Below the pieces are notes generated by a model. That model saw only the letters and a list, made by a program, of their open reading frames with translations, had not been told where the DNA came from and searched no databases. This document shows positions 47,401-58,228 of a stretch of 64,000 nucleotides of DNA, in pieces. The DNA comes from Jaltomata sinuosa (lineage: Eukaryota > Streptophyta > Magnoliopsida > Solanales > Solanaceae). Position 1 is the first letter of the stretch. Each line of letters begins with the position of its first letter. The DNA lies in NCBI GenBank assembly GCA_003996215.1, contig QJPP01000836.1, forward strand, positions 248,001 to 312,000, in the 5' to 3' direction. Both the position numbers and the translations under genes were made by a program.

Positions 47401-47926
47401 CCGAGATCAGAATCCCATTGATGGAGAGGTTATGTATTATGGTGCTATTGAAGATATTATTGAAGTTGATTACTATGGTTCTTTTGGTGTTGTTCTATTT
47501 AGATGTTCTTGGTTTCATAATTAAAAAGATGAGTATGGGTTGACCCGTGTGTACTTCAACAAATTACGTAGTACGGATGACCCTTTTGTGTTAGCATCTC
47601 AAGTGCATCAAGTTTTCTATGTGGAGGATCCAACTGAGACAGATGTTTACTATGCATGAAATAAAGTCCCTGTCGATTTGTATGACTTGGAGGAAGAAAA
47701 TTATCCTAATATAGGATAAATATTTTGGAGGGAGCCTACTGAAGACATTGGTCCCTCGAACAGATTACCCGATGATGACATTAGATGGTCAAGAGAAGAT
47801 ATCCCTGTTGATGTTATTGATATGCCATGTGATGCACAATATTCAGAAGATGCAATTATAGAAACATCGAAAGAGGAGGATGATTATGATGATATTGATT
47901 GGGATTGGATGGAGGCGGTTGATTAA
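44470..47926 (+). pseudogene. CACTA transposase (TNPD-like) pseudogene
   Basis: Domains in order. Transposase-associated domain at 44470-44720: MDNLDRSWMSLRRNSDEFIN, ILCPCDDF, VEGYNR then a TGA where the usual Trp stands, then ISHGE. Transposase_21 region: LYPRCEKFIKLS near 44905, KIHACPNDCM near 45105, KHRLQRMFMCAETTGAMRWH near 45265, NPADGDSWKHFD, GLSSDGFNPFRIMS near 45440, ACPTCNYNT near 45780, DGPWKKRSIFFQLPY near 46030. DUF4218: LPKGCASNISKRVDVKKMKI near 46295, DAHIMMHYLIQIAA, LGNFFKVIYGKI to 46767. Then SRYLHDGVKTRFSRYQ. DUF4216: WLAKGPNRVATISYTAYFVN near 47255, YYGAIEDIIEVDYYG near 47440, ending at TAA 47924-47926. Stops at 44692, 44836 and several later; frameshifts near 45070, 45650 and 46080; the conserved DVMHIE block is damaged by a small deletion. 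Confidence 0.92.
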
Positions 47927-48812
47927 ATAACAAATTCAGAACTTTTATCGCTTGAATATTTCTGTAAAAGCTAGCTTCCTAGTAAACTTATTTTTCTGTA
48001 ATATTTTATCTCCTGTAATTGATACTTTTATCGAATTGATTACCTCTTTGACTGTAGATTAGGATCTTGTACTGGTGCTACCTCTCCGATATACTTTTGA
48101 TCGTAAACTCAACCTGATGGTCCTTATTAATCGTATCTATTTACTTCAAATTAAAAAAAACTTCTGAACTTGGTGTAAATATATATTGATCATGTGTTTT
48201 AAATTTATTTTTAGTGATTGATAAAGATCTTTTGATAGAAATACTTTAGTTATATTTCTTACCTGTATCTCATTATTCAATATTTATTAGTTCTTTTTTC
48301 TGACAATTTTGTTATAAGTTTCTTAAATTTTACAGGAGATTCAATATTTGGTGCGTGAGCTAGAGAGTGAATCATTGAAGGGATTCTCGACATCAGTACT
48401 GATTGACTATACTTACTGAAAGGTTTGTGTTTCTATCTAATTAACTATATGTAGAGTTATTTTTATTGGTGGTTGCGAAAATTTAAAATTATGGCACTAG
48501 AGTGGTTTGAGACTGACTATACTACTGCTAGCCTAACTGTTATTTGAGCCATTTGTAAGTTCCTTTTGAGGCTAGTTATTAGTAAGGCTTAATATAGGAA
48601 CAACAGGTTTAAGCTTATTCTTAAAAGGATGACAGACTAACACTTTCACTGTATTTTAATTTCTGCATATTGATTCCTTCAAAATATTACACATGTTGAT
48701 TCAAATTTAAGCCTCTTGCATTATTCATTTAAATTTTCACAACTTGAACTACAGTTATCACTTTATTAGTATGATGCTTACGTGTAGTATTGTTTTGATA
48801 GATTCAGTAGTC

Positions 48813-49822
48813 ATGACTCCAAGAAAAAATAGTAATCTGAAAGGAAGAAAATACGTGGCGGCTGGAAGTCTTACATCTATGGCTTCCAAACGGCTTTCGT
48901 CATTGAGAAATGGTGTATAGATTGTGTGTCAAAAGTCTTCTATTGATCTAGTAGCGCAAGCTATAAAGGAACTGATTCCTCGAAAGTCTCCTCGAAAACT
49001 TCCCATCTGAATGCACAAGATATGCAGGAACAAGTGCCTCAAAAGTCACCCCGAAAGTCTGCATTTCTGAAAGCATAATCTTTACAAGAACAAGTGCCTC
49101 AAAAGGCTCTTCAGAAATCCATCACTCTAAAAGCACAAGCTGTACTGAAGCAGGTGCAACAAATATCTCAGAATTCTTCCAATGTAAAAGCATAGGCTAT
49201 GCAGGAAGCAATTAAACAGGTGACTCAGAAATATTCCACTGTAGAATCACAGGCTATGCATCAACCAATGCAACGCGTGACTCGGAGTTTATCCACTCTC
49301 AAAGCACAAGCTTTTCAGGAACAACTGCAACAAGAACTACCTATGAATTCTTCCACTGTAGTAATAGAAGTTGCAGAGGAATAATTGCAACAAGTGCCGA
49401 GAGATTCTTCCACTCTAGAAGGAGAAGATGTACAGGACCAAATGCAACAAGAACCACTGAATTCTGAAGAAAATGAACTATGTGGAGAAGAAGGCAAGCA
49501 TATTTAAATTTATTATTAAATATTAATACATATTTCATTATAAAAGTAGCTTACATTGTTGCATTATATGTTGTGTTTAATTCTGCTTCATAATATTGTA
49601 GGCCCATTGAGTAAAAAAGAAGAAGAGGAAATACCATAATGCAGCATGTACATGCGCGAAAAGACCATAAAATCATTGTTCTATATAACTACAAACAATC
49701 GGTTGGTCCTACGAAAGAAATTGTAGCAGATTTGGGTAGCTTTCTTTGAATTTTGGCAAGAAATGCAATGCTTTGTCGCCTTCATATACACAAGCGGAAT
49801 CATATTGATACAAAAAATGGCT
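48813..49822 (+). pseudogene. second CACTA gene relic, plant transposase (Ptta/En/Spm, PF03004) type
   Basis: Starts MTPRKNSNLKGRKYVAAGSL and stops after SSLRNGV. A tandem-repeat region follows (49009-49460), then from 49660 MQHVHARKDHKIIVLYNYKQ, SVGPTKEIVADLGSFL, a TGA, and ILARNAMLCRLHIHKRNHID. This end matches the conserved start of the plant Ptta/En/Spm transposase domain, which should continue but is cut off by LTR sequence at about 49822. At least one intron is likely (GT-AG near 49494-49600). It would have been the accessory DNA-binding protein of the CACTA element. Confidence 0.72.
49009..49460 (+). repeat. 57-60 bp coding tandem repeat, about eight units
   Basis: Unit AAAGCACAAGCTATGCAGGA, then ACAA(C/G)TGCAACAA, then TCTTCCACTGTA. 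Unit starts lie near 49009, 49069, 49129, 49187, 49244, 49300, 49360 and 49418. Translated consensus is about KAQAMQEQ..Q..Q.SSTV, 19-20 residues. Unit length is a multiple of three, and several units stay open despite single stops (AAAGCATAG, GAATAA), suggesting the array expanded while coding. Confidence 0.8.
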
Positions 49823-49990
49823 TTATCACGACCCAAACCGTCGTGAGTGGCACCCACCCAACCTCCGAATGAGCGAACCAATAGAGTTCAACTCTTAGCC
49901 TAGACTAACAGCCTAAAACAAGCAATAAAAAATAAACTAGCAATTCAAATCAGCAAAGAACTATATCATTAAAATTATCCTGCGGAAAAT
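49823..49990 (-). mobile_element. gypsy LTR end fragment, inverted
   Basis: The text CACGACCCAAACCGTCGTGA ... ATAAACTAGCAATTCAA ... ATCCTGCGGAAAATCCCCC matches the reverse complement of about 12040-12195 block by block. It truncates the CACTA second gene. Confidence 0.75.
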
Positions 49991-50984
49991 CCCCCAAAAA
50001 CTTCATTGTTGCACATCTTGAGCTTGGGGTTTCTTATTGTTTGTAGCTGCTCCATTGGGATTGTTTGTTCGTAATTGCGAGGATTTCACTCTGTAGACTT
50101 GATTCCTCTCCTTGTGGTAAGTGAATTCTTACTTTAATTTCTGGTCTTATTCTCTAAAATTCCACCTTTAATCCTCTAGTTAAGCGGGTTGTTTTGAGCC
50201 CCTTTTCTTGGCTAAACTCGCTCAAATTTGGAGCATGCACTCACGGGAGTAGTATGTTCATTGTACACTTTTTTGTTTCTATTTTTGGGTTGTGGGCCCC
50301 ATAGGCCCTCTTCTGACCTGAATTTTAACTCGGCTACACTTATAGCAATATGGGTATCGTTGGCTTCATCTCGATGTGTAGATTATTGTTTTGATAGTTT
50401 GTTCGCAATTTAGGGATTCTCTGAGTAGTTCAAGCATGGACGATGCTATTCGAGCAGCTAGTCATTGGATGATAGGTAGGTTATGGCTTTCACTACCTAG
50501 ACTCTGCGTATATAGGCTATAACTGCATTAATTAGTATCCTTGGTTTTGTTTTCTAGGTTGGTAACCCCAGACCTTGTCCAACTATTGTGTCCATTTATT
50601 TTATGCATTGGTTGTAGTATTCATTGTAGTGTTGTAATATTACCTGTGGCCTCGTGTGGCCTTTGTTTATGCCTCTGGACCATAGACAGTGGGATATTTG
50701 GGAATCCTTGCAACTCCCGGATATCGAGATGTAACTTTAGGCTGGATATCTGTGTTGTAGAGTTGATTGTGCCTGTGAAGGGCGGATAGGAATGTTTGTG
50801 AGTCTTTGGGCTAATCTATTGTTTGCGAGCATATCATTCATGCAAGGGATTTTTCTACATGTTTTACTACTGATTTGGCCTCGAGCCTACTATAAATGGT
50901 TTTCTAAACCTTGCATGGACTCAAGGTCCCATTTTTGGGAGAGGGGAAGCATGAGATGTTTTAAGAGCTCCATTAGCTAGCTAG
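49991..50984. other. unassigned non-coding, LTR-like DNA
   Basis: T- and G-rich DNA with no domain-bearing frame; the frames at 50228, 50541 and 50792 look random. AGGTTGGTAACCCC and TTGATTCCTCTCCTTGTGGT (followed by AAGTGAATTC) look like LTR/leader text. It may be the leader or a damaged part of the older plus-strand gypsy that becomes recognisable at 50985. I cannot assign it. Confidence 0.35.
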
Positions 50985-51069
50985 TTTAGGGCTTAGATTA
51001 TTAGAATCTGATAATACTGGGGTCATAGATCAAGAGACAACCATATCATCTCTAGTTGTGGAGGTTAAG
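50985..51069 (+). pseudogene. left piece of an older gypsy pol, split by the 51070-60366 insertion
   Basis: Reads LGLRLLESDNTGVIDQETTI then SSLVVEVK up to the TTAAG target. After the inserted element the same frame continues at 60367 (KA, a stop, QYKDPSLEKLR), as in the RNase H-integrase spacer of Solanaceae gypsy pol proteins. Confidence 0.8.
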
Positions 51070-51889
51070 TGTCATGCCCCGAGGCTACCCCTTAAACGTA
51101 ACACGGGACCTGGGACCACAAGCGCCCCAAGCTAACCCTTGGTCATATCATAAATAAGGTATATCAATTAAGCATAGCGGAAGCATACTATGAATTAGAT
51201 AACTCAATCCATAAGATAAAATCAAAAGAACATGATTCGAAGAAGACCCGGATACCGTCTATGTCTGAAAAGCCTCTATACATGACATAAGGAGTTGCTA
51301 GGACAAGACCCTAGCTAACTCAAAGTACAAAAGTAAATAATCAAAACAAACTATAGTCATAACTAGCCCTTGAACAATGAGGACTCACTAACACTGACTG
51401 TATACGGCCTACGGTCACTAGCCACATACCTGAGAGATGGAACCTAAATCTGCATCATCAAGAGGATACATCACAAAATATGCGTCAGTACTATAGGATG
51501 TACCGAGTGTGTGAGATATGCATAATCATGATAAAACATACTTAAAACATGCTTAAAATTAGCTCTTTCAAAATAAGAGATAGTATAAGAATTCATCGAG
51601 ATTTAAGACATAAACATGAAGTAAAACCAAGTTTCAACGTATCATGTAACTTCATAACTTGAAACTAATCATGTGGGGAGTTTCTCTAAATCAACATAAA
51701 CCATGTTGAGCTACATGGAGTGTAGTGTCATGCACCCACACTGAAAAAGGCTGTCCTAACCGGCCAATGTTAGAACCATGTCATACTAGGATCCTGTCAT
51801 AAGCCACAAAGGGCACCTACGCTGGCACATAATTTTGGGACTAGGGGTACTCTCACCCGATCCAACACGGTGCTAAATACTACTCTCAA

Positions 51890-51922
<33 letters not shown>

Positions 51923-53179
51923 CATGAGGCTCATATACATGTGACATATCTAGATGTCGAAACTTGTTCATAACATGTTCATAACCCGGATCTTCATACT
52001 ACTCACGAACTTTGGTTTAGAAAATGATTCATGAGCATTGATGGCACATCGGGTGTCTTGTCATGCATAATAGTTCATAACTTGAAAACTTGTATGGCAC
52101 TAGTTCAATTTCATAATAACATATACTTTCGTAAAACATAGGAACTAGGCGTGCACTTGCTTGAAATTCCATAAAAACATGCTATCAAATACCCAATTTT
52201 TTTCTTAAATAAATTCATGCATGTAGGATTTACCATAATTAGCCTTCAATTTGAAATAGGAGTTCATACGTAAAAACCCATGCAAAATCATGCAACTTAG
52301 TAGTAATTCCATAATGAAATCATGAGAAGGCAATTTATAGAAAAAACCCATAAAAATTAGGTAAAACCCTAATTTACAATTTCATGAAATCAAAATAGAG
52401 ATTTGGGGTTTTTGGCACAAGGGTGAATGGAACCCATTGTTGAATACCCACATACCTTGATTGAAGTTAACCCACTTGAAATTGAAAAGATTAGGAGACT
52501 TGGACTTGGAGCTTGAGAGAGTTCTTTTCCTTTTTGGGAGTTGAATGAGGTAATGAGAAGGGACTTAGGCTAATAGGTGTAGAAACCCTACTAAAAATGG
52601 TCAAAATGACCTCACTTAGGAGTTAAAAGAGTGGGTAAAGACTAAAATACCCCTAGGAAATAATTAGGAAAAACTGATAAAAAGGGTCGGCTTCGGGAAT
52701 CAGGGGTTGGTTCCATGTGTCGTAGATTGAACCACGACTCGTGGTTCCTAGCCAAACGACCAACTTGCAAAAGACATTCTATGAGTCACAAGACAGACCC
52801 GTAGAAAGGATTACAATTCGTAGAACCTATTCGTCATTTCTAAGGGTTTTGGCAGGCCTCTGATCAGGTTCCGCGAGTCAACAAGACGGACGCGTAATTC
52901 AAACCACGGTCCGTAGTCTTGACTCGTGGTTCCTGGGAATCAGTCAGTCCTCAGGTCTGGTTTCACGAGTTGACAGGATGGGCCGTATACTAAACTATGG
53001 TCCATAGAATCAACTCATAGTTCTCAGACCAGAGACTAATTCTGACAGACTTAAATAACAGATCTACTCCATGACTTGTGGTTCGAACCATGGTATGTGG
53101 CTTGGACACGTCATTCCTGGAAAGTTCAAAACTCTAGGTTTCTTAAGTTTAAAGCTGGATTAAGTTCTGGGGTGTTACA
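51070..53179 (-). repeat. 3' LTR of the gypsy element
   Basis: Minus strand TGTAACACCCCAGAACTTAA to GGTAGCCTCGGGGCATGACA. Contains a (TA)n run at about 51894-51920 and U3 repeats of ACCACGACTCGTGGTTCC type near 52730-53100. Confidence 0.93.
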
Positions 53180-53195
53180 ATATCTCCCCCTTGGG
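53180..53195 (-). other. polypurine tract
   Basis: Minus strand CCAAGGGGGAGATAT immediately before the 3' LTR start; the priming site for plus-strand DNA. Confidence 0.8.
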
Positions 53196-53412
53196 ATCAT
53201 TCGTCCTCAAATGAAGACTAAGCAAAGGAAAACTGAAGAGAAAATATCCCAACCAACACCAAAACATGGAAATCAAGGAATAAACATGAAAACTAAACTT
53301 TTCAATTTAAAACATGATTGAACCAACTTTGAAAACATGAATGCATGCTAGGATCATGAGAGCAACTGATGGAATAGGATTGGAGGAACATACTAAGGAG
53401 GAAACTATTACC

Positions 53413-56400
53413 TCAAGCTGGAATGGAATCCGAAGGAAAGAGATGAGGGTACTTGGCTTTCATGGTTGATTCCACTTCCCTAGTAGCTCCTTCAACAAGG
53501 TAATTTCTCCAAATAACTTTTACCAAAGTGACTTCTTTATTCCTTAACCTCCGAATCTGATGATCAAGAATCTCTATGAGAACCTCCTCATCGGTGAGAC
53601 TATCCTTCACACCTACAGCCTCAAAAGGAAAAATCAAGGTCGGATCACCAACACACTTCTTCAACAAGGAAACATGGAAAATTGGATGAACCGCTTCTAA
53701 TTCTGTTGGCAAATACAACTCATAAGCAACGCTACCAACTTTCCTCAGAATCCGATAAGGACCTACAAAATGGGGACTAAGTTTCCCCTTTTTGCTAAAT
53801 CTCATCACACCCTTCATGGGCGACACTTTCAGAAAAACACAATCATCAACTTCGAATTCCAACTCTCTTCTCCTCACATCCGCATACGATTTATGTTGAC
53901 TCTGAGCGGTTTTCAACCTCTCCCTTATAAGCTGAACCTTCTCCATAGTCTCATGAAACGAATTGAGACCAATCAAATCTTCCTCACCTACCTCAAACCA
54001 ACCAATAGGAGATCTAGACCTCCGACTATAAAGTGCCTCATACAGAGCCATTTGGATGTTGGAGCAAAAACTGTTGTTATAGGCAAACTCGATAAGAGGT
54101 AAGTGATTATCCCAATTACCTTTGAAGTCAATTACACTAGCTCTCAACATATCCTCCAAAGTCTGAATAGTACGATCTACCTGACCATCTGTCTCGGGGT
54201 GAAAAGTTGTGCTAAGCTTCACCTGAGTACCAAGACCTCTCTGAAATGATCTCCAGAACTGAGAAGTAAACTGAGTACCCCTATAAGAAATGATGTAAAA
54301 AAGAACACCATGCAATCAAACTATCTCCCGAATGTAGAGTCTAGCATAATCATCTTCTAAATACGAAGTATTAACAGCCAAGAAATGGGATGACTTGGTC
54401 ATCCGGTCGATAATCACCCAAATGGAATCATGTTGCCTTCGAGTATGAGGAAAACCTGTAATTAAGTCCATATTGATCGCTTCCCACTTCTAAGTAGAAA
54501 GGTCAATATCTGAATCATGCCTCCCGATCGCTGATGCTATACCTTCACTTGCTGACAATAAGGACACGTAGCCACAAAACCGACTATGTCCTTCTTCATA
54601 CCATTCCACCAATAGACTTCCCATAGATCACGGTACATCTAGGTGGCACTGGGGTGAATAGAATATCTGGAACTATGAGCCTCAGTCAAAATCTCCTGTC
54701 ACAACCCATCTACATCTGGCACACATTGTCGACTCTGATAACAAAGCACACCATCTCCCCTTTGGGAGAGAACCTCAACTCTTTGTTGATGGACTGCACC
54801 CTTAAGCTGAAGTAAAATAGGATCACTGTCTTGTTTTGCCTTCACTTCGGCTACCAAGGATGATTCAGAACCATTCTGAAAAATAACACCACCTTTTATC
54901 GAGTCCATAAGGCAAAATCCCAATCGAGATAGCCTATAAACCTCTTTAACCAATTCCTTCTTCCCTTCTTCGACTGAAGATACACTCCCTATCGATAATC
55001 TACTAAGTGCATCCGCCACAACATTGGCCTTACTCAAATGGTAAAGCACACTCATGTCATAATCTTTAAGAAGCTCAAACCATCTTCTTTGTCGCAAATT
55101 CAATTCCTTCTGGGTGAACACATACTGAAGACTCTTATGATCGGTGAATACATTCACGTGCACCCCATACAAATAATGTCTCTAAATCTTCAAAGCAAAA
55201 ACCACGACTCCCAACTCAAGATCATGAGTAGGGTAGTTCTTCTCATGATTCTTAAGCTGTCTAGAGGTATACGCAATCAGTTTACCAAGGTACATCAAAA
55301 CACAACCCAAACAAACCCTAAACGCATCACAATACACAACAAAGTCATCTAGGCCCTCGGGTAGGGCCAACACTAGAGCTGTGGTCAATCTAGTCTTCAG
55401 TTCCTGAAAGTTCTTCTCACACAAATGAGGCCACTGGAATTTAACCTTATTCTGAGTCAATCGAGTCAAAGGGGCAGCAATGGAAGAAAACCCTTCCACA
55501 AACCTCCTGTAATAACCAGCCAAACCCAAAAAGCTCCTAATATCAGACGGGGAAGTGGGTCTAGGCCAGTTCTTTACTGCCTTTATCTTTTGAGAATCAA
55601 ATCGAATACCATCCCTAGTTACAATATGACCCAGAAAAGAAATAGACTACATCCAAAACTCATACTTGCTAAACTTAGCAAATAACTATCGGTCCTTGAG
55701 AGTTTGCAACACAACTCTCAAATGGTCCGTATGCTCCCTCTCACTCTGAGAATAGATGATGATATCATTAATGAATACAATCAAAAATGTATCCAAATAC
55801 TGCTTGAACACATGGTTCATCAAATCTATAAAAGCTGCTGGAGCATTCGTTAGACTTAAAGACATAACAATAAATTCATAATGACCATAATGAATCTTGA
55901 AGGCCGTCTTCAGAATATCACACTCTCTAACACGAAGCTGATGATAACCAGATCTAAGGTCAATTTTTGAGAAGAAACTAACACCCTGAAGCTGATCGAA
56001 CAAGTCATCAATCCTAGGAATGGGATACTTATTCTTAATTGTGACCTTGTTCAATTAGCGGTAGTCGATACACATTCTAAGAGAGCCATCTTTCTTCCGA
56101 ACAAACAAAACCGGGGCACCCCATGGAGAAATACAAGGCCTGATGAAACCCTTATCAAGAAGGTCCTTCAACTGATCCTTTAACTCCTTAAGTTTAGCGG
56201 GAGCCATCCTATAGGGAGGAATAGAGATAGGATTTGTATCAGGAAGAAGATCTAGCCCAAAGTCGATTTCTCGCTCGGGAGGGACTCTGGGCAAATCCTC
56301 GGGAAACACTTTTGGGAACTCATTCACAACAGGAACATACTGAAGGGATGGGTTTCAAACTCCGTGTTCATAACCTGAACTATATGATAAATATAACCCT

Positions 56401-56862
56401 TAGAAATCATCTTCCTAGCCTTAAGATAAGATATGAAATGACCTTTCGAGGAAGGAGACTACCTTGCAATTCTAAGACGGGTTCATTTGAAAACTTGAAA
56501 CTGACAACCTGAGTACGACAATCAACTGAAGCATAACAAGCATGCAGCCAATCCATACCAAGAATAACATCAAAATCAGTCATCTCTAGCTCCACTAAAT
56601 CTGTTGAAGTGACTCTATGAAGGACTGAGATAGGGCAATTTCAGTAGACTCTTTTGGCTAGGATTGACTCACCAACAGGAGTAGAAACACTAAAAGGTTC
56701 TAAAAGAAATTCAGGACAAATTTTGAATATGCATGCTACATAAGGGGTCACAAAAGATAAGGAGGCACCAGGGTCTAACAAAGCATACACATCGAAAAAG
56801 AAGACTTTCAGAAAACCAGTAACAACATCAGGGGATCCTTTCTGGTCCTGATAAGAGGACAT
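53413..56862 (-). pseudogene. gypsy pol: protease, RT, RNase H, integrase, C-terminal chromodomain-like region
   Basis: Minus strand, right to left. Protease: YALLDPGASLSFVTPYVA near 56780, ILGMDWLHACYASVDCRT near 56560. RT: KEIDFGLDLLPD-type region, LFVRKKDGSLRMCIDYR near 56080, SKIDLRSGYHQLRV near 55960, and FINDIIIYS near 55760, where the first catalytic Asp is Asn. RNase H: FVVYCDAFRVCLGCVL near 55335, VFTDHKSLQYVFTQKELNLR near 55130, ADALSRLS near 55005. Integrase zinc region RYSIHPSATMYRDL-like near 54680 in broken frames; core end TFHPETDGQVDRTIQTLEDM near 54190, where the usual Glu-Arg-Thr is Asp-Arg-Thr. C-terminal VHPIFHVSLLKK near 53680, ILDHQIRRLRNKEVTLVKVI near 53560, ending PHLFPSDSIPA. 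Stops occur after CIDYR, after LKDR and after FALKI; frameshifts between 54310 and 54690. Confidence 0.94.
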
Positions 56863-56869
56863 AGCATAA

Positions 56870-58019
56870 AGGAAGGTCTGGTACTAACCACAAGAACTAG
56901 AAGTTGTGCCTTGCTGGGTTGGTCAACCTCCTAGGGCTGCTGGAGCAGACTGAGCCCTACCACCTCCCTGCCCCTTCTTAGCCGAACAAAAATATCTAAT
57001 CATGTGTCCAGTATGTCCACACCCAAAGAATGCTCCTGTTCCAGCACGACACTCTCCTGGGTGATTCTTCTAATACTTGCTTCAATGGGATGTGATGGTC
57101 CTCTAGCAACACTCTCCTGAGACTGCAAATAAGACCCAGATCCTCTACCAGTCTGATCATGATGGGGCCTCGGAGCTTGGGTAGAGGTACTAGCAGAAGA
57201 ATAAACGGGTCCTGATGACTTTTTCTAAAACAAGGAGCCTTGCCTGCCATTGGACCTCTAATGGACAAAACCTGAACTCTCAGATCTAACTCTCTTGTTC
57301 TCTCTAGCGATCTCTCTAAGCTTATCCCTCTCGATCTAGTGAGCATGGTCATGAGTCTAGAGATGTTCATATCACTCAATAACATAGCAGACCTGCACTC
57401 CTTCTTCACCATATCTGAAACCCCATAGATAAACTTACTCATTTGGTCATGCAGGTTCGCTACCATAGAAGGGGCATACCTCGATAACTGAGTGAACTTC
57501 AAACTGTACTCTAGGACTGAGATCGACCCCTGTCTCAAGTTCATACACTCCTCAGTCTTTGATTGCCTCAACTCTCGGGGAAAGAATCGATCAAGGAAGG
57601 CTCTCTCAAAACACTCCCAAGTTATAGGGACCATGTCTCTAGCTCTAGCTTCCTTCCATTGCGTGAACCAGATATGGGATACATCCTTGAGTTGATAGGA
57701 CGTGAGCTCCACACAATCAACATCACCCACTTACATAACATCAAAGTTTTTCTTCACTTTATCAATAAAGCTAAGTGGGTTCCTAACTCACCTTCGAACC
57801 CCAAAATTCAGGTGGGTTCATTCGGACAAAATCATGAACCGGGGCTGCTACCCCACCTTGAGGATGGACTGAGATAGGAGCCGGCTAGTTAGCCTGAGCG
57901 GCCAAGGTCTGGGCTACCAAATAGATTGCGTTCCTGAATTCCTCATTCGTGATCTCGGGGGCCAGAACAGGAGGGGCAGCATTCCGAGCGGCTCGGTGAC
58001 GCATAACACATCAAGGCAT
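56870..58019 (-). pseudogene. gypsy gag of the complete element
   Basis: ATG at 58019; the second Arg codon is TGA (MP-stop-CVMRHRAARN, normally MPRR), a CG-to-TG type change. Seen: PEITNEEFRNAIYLVAQTLA, VHDFVRMNPPEFWGSK, then DVSHIWFTQWKEARARDMVP near 57690, ECFERAFLDRFFPRELRQSK, SLKFTQLSRYAPSMVANLHD near 57490, and a zinc knuckle (HPGECRAGTGAFFGCGHTGH near 57040). A frameshift near 57770 and several stops. Core gag region as in family PF03732. Confidence 0.9.
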
Positions 58020-58212
58020 GATATTAAATGTACAAGGAAAGGATTAGATGGATATTAGAATTGAACTCCAATGTAGGATGTGATCATGAAAGAAGTGAGG
58101 TTTTTTTAAGACGTCTCATAGCTTACCTTTCATAAGTGTGGCGCACTTAATACCCATGAGAGAGATTCTAATCGATGTGGCTTTCAGACATCCTAAGACT
58201 CTTGAACCTGAG

Positions 58213-58224
58213 GCTCTGATACCA
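58213..58224 (-). other. initiator-Met tRNA primer-binding site
   Basis: Minus strand TGGTATCAGAGC, an exact plant site, 4 bp inside the 5' LTR end at 58229. Confidence 0.93.
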
Positions 58225-58228
58225 TTTT

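Larger units (their letters stand above)
40908..49822 (+). mobile_element. decayed CACTA (En/Spm) DNA transposon, right end lost
   Basis: Left end proposed at CACTATCATAAATTGGGCCT (40908), a changed form of the CACTA terminus. Next come subterminal AACGGT/ACCGTT repeats, a long non-coding leader (about 41130-44460), a transposase pseudogene and a second pseudogene. The right end is cut near 49822 by an inverted gypsy LTR fragment, so no second terminus or 3-bp duplication can be checked. Coding content makes the class secure; the left boundary is tentative. Confidence 0.75.

Noticed and set aside
53770..54102. Plus-strand frame in the gypsy element
   Set aside because: Antisense of the integrase C-terminal coding sequence.
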